Shown here one piece after another: positions 53,185 through 61,200 of a DNA stretch of 64,000 nt. Each line of letters starts with the position of its first letter. The first letter of the stretch is position 1. The stretch lies in the NCBI GenBank assembly GCA_937975765.1, contig CALJUR010000091.1, positions 1 through 64,000 on the forward strand, written 5' to 3'. Both the position numbers and the translations under genes were made by a program. This stretch comes from an uncultured Myxococcales bacterium (GTDB lineage Bacteria; Myxococcota_A; UBA9042; DTJE01). Below the pieces are notes generated by a model. That model searched no databases and was not told the DNA's origin. It saw nothing but the letters and a program-made list of their open reading frames with translations.

Positions 53185-54063
53185 ATGCCCAGCCTGTGCC
53201 CGATCAAGATCGTCGGCAACCTGGTCTTCCTGGGTCACGGCCTGAAACTGCCCACCACGGCCAGCTGGAAGCAGCCGTCGGGGGACGTGCCTTCGAAGCA
53301 GTACATCGACGGCATCACCCTGCCGAAGATCGCGGGGTTCCCGAAACTGATCCCCCCGTGGTTCCTGCCCCAGAACCCGCACACCTACCATTTCGACGCC
53401 TGCGACAAGGTCGGCAAGTTCTTCAAGGACCTGCACGACGGCATGCTGGACGCCGTCAAGTTCGCGCACGACCTGTGGAGGCTGCAGGCCAAGTTCCAGA
53501 ACCTGCAGGTCATGGCCTGCTGCGCGATCGGCACCCCCGGCTGCCTGGACGGGCCCAAGCTGGAGCCCCTGATCAAGATGGCTCCCTCCTGCGCGGCCTG
53601 GACCGGCAACATGGCCAAGTACCGGGACGCCGTCGCGAAAGGGGTGTCCGACGCCTTCTACAACTGGCAGTCGATGGTGATGGTGCCCGGGCTGCCCTGG
53701 TACCCGGCCTTCGCGGCCTTCCCCGGCCCGATGGCACCGCCCATGCCCAACATTCCCATGCCCCTGATCGCCTGCCCGTCGGCGCGCATCGCCGACATCG
53801 TCGCGCCGATGACGATGAAGCAGGGGATGATCGGCGCGCTGGACTCGGGGCTGAAGAAGGATGACGAGGACAAGCAGCACGAGGCGCTCTTCATGTCGAT
53901 CGCCACCGTGCTGTCCATGGCCTTCGTGATGTGGCTGCCGATGCAGCAGGTGTCGCTGGTGATGGGAATGGGGCCGATCCCGACCTTCGCCCCGCCCTTC
54001 GTGCCGGTCGGCCCGGTCGTCAGCGGCAACAACCTCCCGACGCCCGGCAGCCTGATGACCTGA
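53185..54063 (+). CDS. Unknown protein, possibly linked to type VI secretion or contractile machinery (292 aa)
   Basis: No family recognised. It is rich in Pro, Met and Trp; it has several Cys (MPSLCPIKIVG, HFDACDK, MACCAIGTPGC, LIACPSARI), a helical part (CDKVGKFFKDLHDGMLDAVKFAHDLWRL), and a hydrophobic end (SIATVLSMAFVMWLP...VSLVMGMGP) followed by VGPVVSGNNLPTPGSLMT, which recalls tails of small proteins encoded near DUF2169 and spike (PAAR) genes. The opposite, convergent gene 31 bases away is a DUF2169 protein, itself usually type VI-associated. That link is inference. Start ATG 53185 follows CGGAGG. Confidence 0.75.
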   Translation: MPSLCPIKIVGNLVFLGHGLKLPTTASWKQPSGDVPSKQYIDGITLPKIAGFPKLIPPWFLPQNPHTYHFDACDKVGKFFKDLHDGMLDAVKFAHDLWRLQAKFQNLQVMACCAIGTPGCLDGPKLEPLIKMAPSCAAWTGNMAKYRDAVAKGVSDAFYNWQSMVMVPGLPWYPAFAAFPGPMAPPMPNIPMPLIACPSARIADIVAPMTMKQGMIGALDSGLKKDDEDKQHEALFMSIATVLSMAFVMWLPMQQVSLVMGMGPIPTFAPPFVPVGPVVSGNNLPTPGSLMT

Positions 54064-54094
54064 CGCGGGGCGGGGCCCGGGTACGTCCCGGCGG

Positions 54095-55510
54095 CTAGCC
54101 GCCCTCCCCTTCCTTCGGCGCATCCATCCCCAGGCGCCGTCGCAACGCGGCCTTCTTCTTCGCGATCTCGCGGGCCTTCCGGCGCGCCTCCTCGTCCTCC
54201 CGCGGGTCCGGCGGGGCCACCGCGGGTCCCTCGGGCGGCACCTCCCAGCCCGAGGCCTCGGTCAGCCGGCGCACCTCGTCCTGCTGCAGACCCGCTGCGA
54301 CCTCGACCACGCCCAGGTCGAACTTCGGGTACGCCTCGATCCCGGCCAGCCCGCCCGGAAGTCGCAGGCGACCGCGCCACACCATCGTCACCCGCTCGGC
54401 CGGCCGGTCGATCACCAGCGTGTCCAGCCCGGGCGCCACGGCCTCGATGCCCCGCCCCCGGTCCAGGGTCACCACCGGCGCCCGGCCCGGCAGTTCGAAC
54501 ACCGTCTTCCCCGACGGGTCCAGGTTCACCAGCCGCACCTTCTCGTCGCCCCGCAGTTCCGGAACCTGCTGGTCCAGCGGCGCCGCGTTGTAGAAGCGCC
54601 CGTCCAGTTCCTGCGGCCGGTAGTCCAGCAGGGCCTGCAGCACCGGCCTCTGCGCGGGGTCGTCCGGGTCCATGCCCACGACCTGTTCGTCCACGCGGGC
54701 CTGCTCCTGCCGCGCGGCCACCGGGTCCAGCCCCGCGAAGCACGCGCGCATGCACGACGCCTTCGACACCGGCCCGAACCCGGCCGGCACCACGTCCCAT
54801 TCCAGGATCCGCGACGGGTCGCGCCCCACCTGGTCGGGGGTCAACGGCTTCGCGGGGTCCTCGATGCACGGCAGTTCCAGCCCGTCGATCGCGGTCCGGG
54901 AATGGCCGATTGCGAAGCCCTTCCCCTGCATGTTGAACGGGCACGGCGCGTATCCGGCCGGCGGGGGGTCCTCGGATTTCGACTCGCGCTGCGCGGGGGG
55001 GATCCAGGGCACGATCGGCGACCAGCCGCCGTAGGCGTTCTTCCAGGACACGGGCATCTTCGCGATCGGCTTCGGTTCCGTGAACTCGGGGTCGCGGGGG
55101 ACCAGTTCCTTGCCGGTCTCCTTCCTGGGCGCCCGCCACACCGCCTGCCGCGGCCCGATCACCTTCAGCGTCTTGGACAGCCCGCCGACCTGGATCGACA
55201 CCTCGAACGATGGCAACGGCTTCCCGCCCGGGGCGTGCGCCGTGGCGCGGACGATGACGTCGGCCTTCGGCTTGAACGGGGCCATCTCCCCGTCCTCGAC
55301 CAGGTCGGCCTTCAGCAGATCCTCGGCGTCCTCGTAGACGTCATCGCCGTGGACGGGAGGCTGGGCGTCGATCCCGTCCAGCGTGCAGGCGCCCTTCGCC
55401 GGGTCCAGCCGGTACGTCCGCTTCGCGATGACGACCAGGATGTCGTCGCCACGCTCGTCGCGGCCGGGCACGGCCTCGACCGCGAAGCCTTCCTTCTCCA
55501 GGACGGGCAT
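54095..55510 (-). CDS. DUF2169-family protein (471 aa)
   Basis: DUF2169 proteins are commonly encoded beside type VI secretion spike genes and help load effectors, though their function is not fully settled. Visible family features are the opening VVIAKRTYRLD, VRATAHAPGGKPLPSFEVSIQVGGLSKTLKVIGPR, the WKNAYGG motif (SWKNAYGGWSPI), NMQGKGFAIG and CRRL-like CMRACF... The C-terminal 60 residues are charged and coiled-coil-like (EDEEARRKAREIAKKKAALRRRLG). ATG 55510 follows GGGGGG. It begins 26 bases after nadB and could be co-transcribed with it; no other type VI gene is seen. Confidence 0.87.
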   Translation of the reverse strand: MPVLEKEGFAVEAVPGRDERGDDILVVIAKRTYRLDPAKGACTLDGIDAQPPVHGDDVYEDAEDLLKADLVEDGEMAPFKPKADVIVRATAHAPGGKPLPSFEVSIQVGGLSKTLKVIGPRQAVWRAPRKETGKELVPRDPEFTEPKPIAKMPVSWKNAYGGWSPIVPWIPPAQRESKSEDPPPAGYAPCPFNMQGKGFAIGHSRTAIDGLELPCIEDPAKPLTPDQVGRDPSRILEWDVVPAGFGPVSKASCMRACFAGLDPVAARQEQARVDEQVVGMDPDDPAQRPVLQALLDYRPQELDGRFYNAAPLDQQVPELRGDEKVRLVNLDPSGKTVFELPGRAPVVTLDRGRGIEAVAPGLDTLVIDRPAERVTMVWRGRLRLPGGLAGIEAYPKFDLGVVEVAAGLQQDEVRRLTEASGWEVPPEGPAVAPPDPREDEEARRKAREIAKKKAALRRRLGMDAPKEGEGG

Positions 55511-55536
55511 GCCGACCCCCCCTTCTCCAACGGCGG

Positions 55537-57153
55537 TCAGAACACCAGTTCGGACTTGACGCCCGACCACAGCACGGTGTCCGACCGGCACCGCTCGTCG
55601 TCGGTCGCGGGGTAGTCCAGGTTCACGTGCGGGCCACGCGTCTCCATGCGCCGCATCGCGCTCTCGACGATCAGCCGGGCCACGCGGCACAGGTTGCGCA
55701 GTTCGGCCAGGTCGGGCGTCAGGGGCGCCGACAGCAGGTAGTCGTGGACCTCGCTGTGCAGCAGGTCCAGGCGGCGACGGGCGGCCGCCAGGCGGCGGTT
55801 CGACCGCACGATCCCCACGTAGTTCCACATCAGGCGGCGGATCTCGTCCCAGTCCTGCGACACCATGACGCTCTCGGTCGTCGCCGAGGTGGTGGTCCCG
55901 TGCACCATCCAGGCCGGCAGCGGTGCCTCGACCGGTTCGGGCAGATCGCGGCGCTTGTCCTTCAGTTCCTCGGCCGCGCGGTGGGCGAAGACCAGCGCCT
56001 CCAGGAGGCTGTTGGACGCCAGCCGGTTCGCGCCGTGCAGTCCCGTCCCCGCCACCTCGCCGATCGCGTACAGGCCCGGCAGGCTGGACCGCCCCCGGTC
56101 GTCCACCTGCACGCCGCCGCACTGGTAGTGCGCCGCGGGCACCACGGGCACCGGCTCGGTCCGCATGTCCACGCCGAATTTCCGGCAGGTGGCCAGCAGG
56201 TGCGGGAAGCGCTGCTCGATGAAGCCGGCGGACAGGTGCGTCATGTCCAGCAGCACGTGGTCGTCGCCGGTGCGCTTCATCTCGGCGTCGATCGTCCGCG
56301 CCACGACGTCGCGCGGCGCCAGTTCCTTCAGCGGGTGCACGCCCTCCATGAACCGCTGGCCGTCCATCCGCCGCAGGATGCCGCCCTCGCCCCGCAGGGC
56401 CTCGGACAGCAGGAACGACTTCGCCTTCGGGTGGTACAGGCAGGTCGGGTGGAACTGGAAGAACTCCATGTTCATCACCCGCGCGCCCGCGCGGTAGGCC
56501 ATCGCGACACCGTCGCCGGTCGCCGTGTCGGGGTTGGACGTGTACAGGTAGACCTTGCCGCTGCCGCCCGTGGCGAGGATCGTGGCCCTCGCCGCGATCG
56601 CCTGCACCCCGCCGCCGCTGCGGTCCTGCACGAAGGCCCCGCCGACCCGCGCCCGCCCCCCGGGGTCCGCCGACAGGAAGAGGTCGATGCCCAGCGTGTC
56701 CTCGAGGATGGAGATGTTCGCGTCCTCGCGGCAGCGCGCCACCAGGACGCGCTCGATGTCGCGCCCGGTCAGGTCCTGGACGTGCAGCACGCGGCGGCGG
56801 GAATGCCCCCCCTCGCGCCCGAAGTCGAACTCGACCGATTCCTCGCTGGCGACGGTCGAGAAGGAGACGCCCTGCTCGACCAGCCACCGGATGCCCTCCG
56901 GGGCCGACCGGACGCACATCTCGACGATGTCCCGGTGACACAGGCCCGCACCCGCCTGCATCGTGTCCTCGACGTGCAGGTCGAACGAGTCGTCCTTGCC
57001 CATCGCGGACGCGATGCCGCCCTGCGCGTACCGGGTGTTCGATTCCTCGGCTTCCCTCTTGGTCGCGACGACGACGCGTCCGAACCTGGCCGCCTGCAAG
57101 GCGAACGACAGCCCGGCGATGCCGCTGCCCAGAACCAGGAAGTCCGTCGTCAT
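55537..57153 (-). CDS. nadB: L-aspartate oxidase
   Basis: NadB is a flavoprotein that oxidises aspartate to iminoaspartate for quinolinate and NAD synthesis. The FAD dinucleotide motif VLGSGIAGLSFA is at residues 7-18. The rest is classical: ESNTRYAQGGIASA, HEGGHSRRR-like REGGHSRRRVLH, FFQFHPTCLYHP, LLSEALRGEGGILR, HYQCGGV and LHGANRLASNSLLEALVF. At 538 residues it is normal. ATG 57153 overlaps the end of the proline dehydrogenase gene by four bases. No nadA or nadC is in the window. Confidence 0.96.
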   Translation of the reverse strand: MTTDFLVLGSGIAGLSFALQAARFGRVVVATKREAEESNTRYAQGGIASAMGKDDSFDLHVEDTMQAGAGLCHRDIVEMCVRSAPEGIRWLVEQGVSFSTVASEESVEFDFGREGGHSRRRVLHVQDLTGRDIERVLVARCREDANISILEDTLGIDLFLSADPGGRARVGGAFVQDRSGGGVQAIAARATILATGGSGKVYLYTSNPDTATGDGVAMAYRAGARVMNMEFFQFHPTCLYHPKAKSFLLSEALRGEGGILRRMDGQRFMEGVHPLKELAPRDVVARTIDAEMKRTGDDHVLLDMTHLSAGFIEQRFPHLLATCRKFGVDMRTEPVPVVPAAHYQCGGVQVDDRGRSSLPGLYAIGEVAGTGLHGANRLASNSLLEALVFAHRAAEELKDKRRDLPEPVEAPLPAWMVHGTTTSATTESVMVSQDWDEIRRLMWNYVGIVRSNRRLAAARRRLDLLHSEVHDYLLSAPLTPDLAELRNLCRVARLIVESAMRRMETRGPHVNLDYPATDDERCRSDTVLWSGVKSELVF

Positions 57154-58046
57154 CGGCCGAACCAGTGTCGCATGATGTACGTCGCCATCTTGGGGTTCTC
57201 CTTCAGGCGACGAGTGCTGTAAGCATACCACTCCTCCCCGAAGGGGACGTACCAGCGTACCGTGTAGCCCTGCGCGACCAGGCCGTCCAGCACGTCGTCC
57301 ACCGGCACCCCCAGCAGGGCCTGGAACTCGAACCGGTCCTTCGGCACGTCCAGGCGGGCGACCAGTTCCTGCAGGCGCTGCAGCAGGATGCGGTCGTGCG
57401 TGGCCAGGCCGGTGTAGGTCCCCGGCGCGGACAGGAGGATCTCGGCCGTCTGCAGGTACGACTGCCGGATCTCCTCCTTGCCGTGGAAGGCGATCTCCCC
57501 GGGTTCGCGGTAGATGCCCTTGCACAGGCGCAGGTTGGCGCCTTCCGCGGCCAGCACGCGCGCGTCGGACACGGTGCGTCGCAGGTAGGCCTGGATGACC
57601 GTGCCGACCTTCGGGTACCTCGCGCGGGCCGCCCGGTAGACCTCGAAGGTCGTGTCGGTCAGCCCCGAGTCCTCCATGTCGATCCGGACGAAGTTGTCGT
57701 GCTCGGCGGCCTTGTCCAGGACCCGCGCCAGCCGGGCCTCGGACTCGGACCGGCCCAGCCGGATCCCCATGTGCGTCAGTTTCACGCTGACGTTCGACTT
57801 CAGCCCTTCCTTCGCGATCCGGTCCAGCACCTGCCGGTACCCGTCGACCGTCCCGTCGGCGTGCGCGGCGTCCTTCGCGTCCTCGCCCAGGATATCCATC
57901 GTCGCCCGGTATCCCCGGTCGTTCAGGCCCTTCACCACCGCCGTCGCACAATCCAGGTTCTCGCCGGCGACATAGCGGCTGGACACCTTCCGAACCACAG
58001 GCATCGGGATGATGGGAAGCATGCGCGTCACCAGCCAACCCAGCAT
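57150..58046 (-). CDS. Proline dehydrogenase (monofunctional)
   Basis: This flavoenzyme oxidises proline to pyrroline-5-carboxylate. The beta-barrel motifs are all present: VSVKLTHMGIRLG, VRIDMEDSGLTDTT, IQAYLRRT, RLCKGIYREP, LATHDRILLQ, and FEFQALLGVPVDDVL with the closing VRWYVPFGEEWYAYSTRRLKENP. At 298 residues it is the short monofunctional form found in gram-positive and some deltaproteobacterial lineages, not bifunctional PutA. No pyrroline-5-carboxylate dehydrogenase gene is beside it. ATG 58046 follows GGAGGTGATCC. It overlaps nadB by four bases. Confidence 0.94.
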   Translation of the reverse strand: MLGWLVTRMLPIIPMPVVRKVSSRYVAGENLDCATAVVKGLNDRGYRATMDILGEDAKDAAHADGTVDGYRQVLDRIAKEGLKSNVSVKLTHMGIRLGRSESEARLARVLDKAAEHDNFVRIDMEDSGLTDTTFEVYRAARARYPKVGTVIQAYLRRTVSDARVLAAEGANLRLCKGIYREPGEIAFHGKEEIRQSYLQTAEILLSAPGTYTGLATHDRILLQRLQELVARLDVPKDRFEFQALLGVPVDDVLDGLVAQGYTVRWYVPFGEEWYAYSTRRLKENPKMATYIMRHWFGR

Positions 58047-58149
58047 GGATCACCTCCGCGTTTCACCTGCACGGACGGGCCGTGGTATCGCACTTTTCCA
58101 ACGGGGGATCAACCGGCTTCCGGCGGCGGAATATCGGGTGAGGGTGGAT

Positions 58150-58175
58150 GACGGGGGACGGGGCCCCACGCCTAC
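58150..58175 (+). repeat. Dispersed GC hairpin repeat, copy 6 (variant)
   Basis: GACGGGGGACGGGG then CCCCACGCCTAC. The right arm has an A in place of a C, so the stem is imperfect. Confidence 0.65.
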
Positions 58176-58205
58176 GGTGGCGGGGGACGGGGCCCCCGCC
58201 CTACA
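58176..58205 (+). repeat. Dispersed GC hairpin repeat, copy 7 (overlaps a stop codon)
   Basis: Perfect form (GGCGGGGG, ACGGGG, CCCCCGCC, CTACA). The CTA at 58201-58203 is the TAG stop of the giant TPR gene on the minus strand, the same arrangement as copy 5. Confidence 0.75.
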
Positions 58206-61200
58206 AGCCCCGGGACAGGATGGCCTGCGCCTCGGCGTTCTCGGGTTCCTCCTGCAGCACCCGCAGCACGAACTGCCGGGCCTTCCGCTTGTCGCCCAGC
58301 GAGACGTGCAGGCGGGCCAGCGACAGCAGGACCTCGATCCGGGCCGGTGCCGCCAGGCCGTCCATGCGCAGGATCAGCGGCTGGTAGACGCGCAGCGCCT
58401 TCTCGTTCTCGCCCCGGGACAGGAACAGGCGCCCCAGGGCCAGGGCGTTCTGCACGTTCCCGGCGTCGTGCTCGTGCGCCAGGCGGTAGTACTGGATCGC
58501 CTTCTCCTCCTGGCCCATCGACTCGAGGATGCGCCCCAGTTCGTACGCGTAGGGCGGCAGTTCCTTCAGGCGCCGCTTGGCCTCAAGGTAGCTGACCAGC
58601 CATTCCATGTACGGAACCGCGCGACGCGGCTCGCCCGACTGCAGGTGGAACCGAACGATGCCGCCCACCACGCGCGGGTCGTCGCGCCGGAACCGGTGCG
58701 CCTCCTCCGCCCACTGCAGGAACTTGGCGCCGTCGTTCATCTCCTTCAGGTAGATCTCGGCCACGTCCATGCAGATCGAGGACCGCTCGGCATCGTCGTT
58801 CGCCAGTTTCAGTTCGCGCAGCATCACCTCGATCAGCGCGTGGTGCTCGCCGGACTCCTGGAACAGTTTCTTCAGGTGGCGGTTGACCTCGGCGTGCTGC
58901 GGGCGCAGTTTCGCGGCATCCTGCAGCGCCTTCCGCACCTCCTCGCCGCGGTCGCCACGGGCCATCCGCAACCGCGCCAGGCCGACCAGCGCATCCACCC
59001 GCTCGTCGGCGTCCGTGGTGCTCTGCGCCAGCCGCTGGTACAGGTTCGCGGCCTCCTCGTTCTGCTCGCGCTGCTCCATCAGGCGCGCCATCGTCAGCAG
59101 CGCCCGCGGGTGCTGCGGATCGATGGCCATGATCTGCCGCGCCAGGCCGCCTCCCAGCGCCAGGTCGCCCAGCCGGTGGACGGCCACGTCGCAGGCCTTG
59201 GCCAGCAGCGCCACCTGGTCCGCCTTGACCGCCGTCCGGGAGGCCTTGCGCCGCAGCACTCCCACCAGGCCGGTCCAGTCCTCGCAGCGGTAGAACAGCC
59301 GGATCAATTCGTCCAGCACCGCGTCGTCGTCCGGGTCGATCTCGGCGGCCCGCTTGACCAGCGCGACGGCCTCCAGCAGGTTGTCCAGGTGCGTCTCGGT
59401 GATCGCCGCCGCCTTCATGGCCGCTTCCCGCCGCTCGACGGCCGGGCCTTCCACGTCGACGGCGTCGGTCAGCATCGCGACCAGCGGCTCCCACTCGCCC
59501 AGGTCGTCGTACAGTTTCTCCAGCCGCATCCGGGCCGCGACGTTGGCGGGGTCCAGTTCGCGGACCTTCTCCAGCGTCGCGACGGCCGCGGTCTTCTCCT
59601 GCAGCCGGTTCTCCCACAGCGACGCCGCCTCCAGGAGGTGGCGCACCCGCTCGTCCACGCCGGGGGTGCACTCGGCCAGCCGCTCCAGGGCCCGGATCTG
59701 CCCCGGGACGTCGTCCATCGCCTGGGCCAGCCGCCACAGCGACTTCAGCACGCCCGGCTCGGCGTGGATGCCGGCGCTCTCCTCCAGCAGTTGGGCCGCC
59801 CGCTGCAGGTCCCCGTCGTCCTCGAAGATCTTCGCCAGCCGGGACAGGACCCCGATCCGGTCCTCGGCCGACAGGTCCCCCCGCAGCCGCTGCTCCAGCA
59901 CCCCGGCCAGGTCCGTGGCCCGCCCCTCGGCCGCGTACGTCCGGTCCAGCGCCTCCAGGGCCTCCCGGCACGAGGGGTCCAGGTCGAGCACGCGCTTCAG
60001 GCATGCCTCGACCTCCTCCGCCGGAACCTCGGCCGTCGCGCTCAGGCGCACCGCCTGCAGCAGCAGGGACTTCTCCAGTTCGGGCCAGGACGCCCCCTTT
60101 GCGGCGCGGACCAGGTACCCGAACGCCGACGCGTGCAGCGACACCTCCCGGGCGGCCTTCAGCAGCCGGACCAGGACACCCTCGTCGGACGGGACCAGTT
60201 CCAGCGCCCGGCCCAGGTGCTCCACCTCCACGGTCCTGCGCCCCAGCCGCCGCGCGGCGCCGGCCGCCTCGTCGTGCAGCGACACCACGTCCGCGGACTC
60301 GCCGGCCGCGTCGATCAGCCGTTCCGACGCCCACAGCAGGCCCTCGTCGTCGCCGGACTCGCGGAAGGCCGTCCGCAGCACCTCCAGCGCCTGCCGCCCC
60401 GCCAGCGGGTCCGACGACAGCGTCGAAAGCTGCCGGATCGCCTCGGCGTTCCCGGGCTGCTCGACCAGGACCCGCCGCAACTGCTCGACCGCGTCCTCGA
60501 CCTCGGCGCCGCCCTGGGACAGCAGCGTCGCCAGCCGCAGGCGCATCTCCTCGGGCACGGCGTCGCCCAGGGCCGCGATCCGCATCCGCAGGACCCTTAC
60601 CTGGTCCTCGGTCCGGTGCAGCGACTGGTACAGGCGATCCAGTTCCTCCAGCACCAGTTCGTCCCCGGGATTCTCGGCGACGTGGGCGGAATAGAAGTCG
60701 GCCGCCTTCGCCGGTTGCGACATGCGCTTCTCGGCGATCTCGGCGGCCGCCAGGCGCAGGCGCGACCGGTCTTCCGGCACCTCGGCCCTCTCGGCCGCCT
60801 CGGCCAGCAGCCCGACCAGCCGGTCCCACGCGCCGATCCGTCCCGCCAGGGCCTCCAGGCGGGCGGCCGCATCCCGGTGACCCGGGGCGTCCATCAGCAC
60901 CTCGCCCAGCATGTCCATCGCGCCCGGAACATCGTCCAGCCGCTCGGACCGCAGTTCCGCGATGCGCATCCGCACCGCCTCGCGTTCCGCGTTCCCGACC
61001 ATCAGCGGGATCTCGCGCAGCAGCACCCCGCACAGGCTCCCGTGCTCGCCGGCCCCCTCGTAGACGCCCTCCAGGGCCAGCGCCGCCTCCATCGCCGCGA
61101 CCGGGGAATCCAGCAGGGCCTCCATCCCCCGACGCGCCGGCACGTGGAACGGGTCGGCCGCCAGCGCGGCCTTGAAGTGCTCCAGCGCCCGGGCGTCGTC

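Noticed and set aside
54090..54103. Perfect palindrome GGCGGCTAGCCGCC at the end of the DUF2169 gene
   Set aside because: It has no loop or T-tract and includes coding bases and the stop codon; one copy only, so chance is likely.
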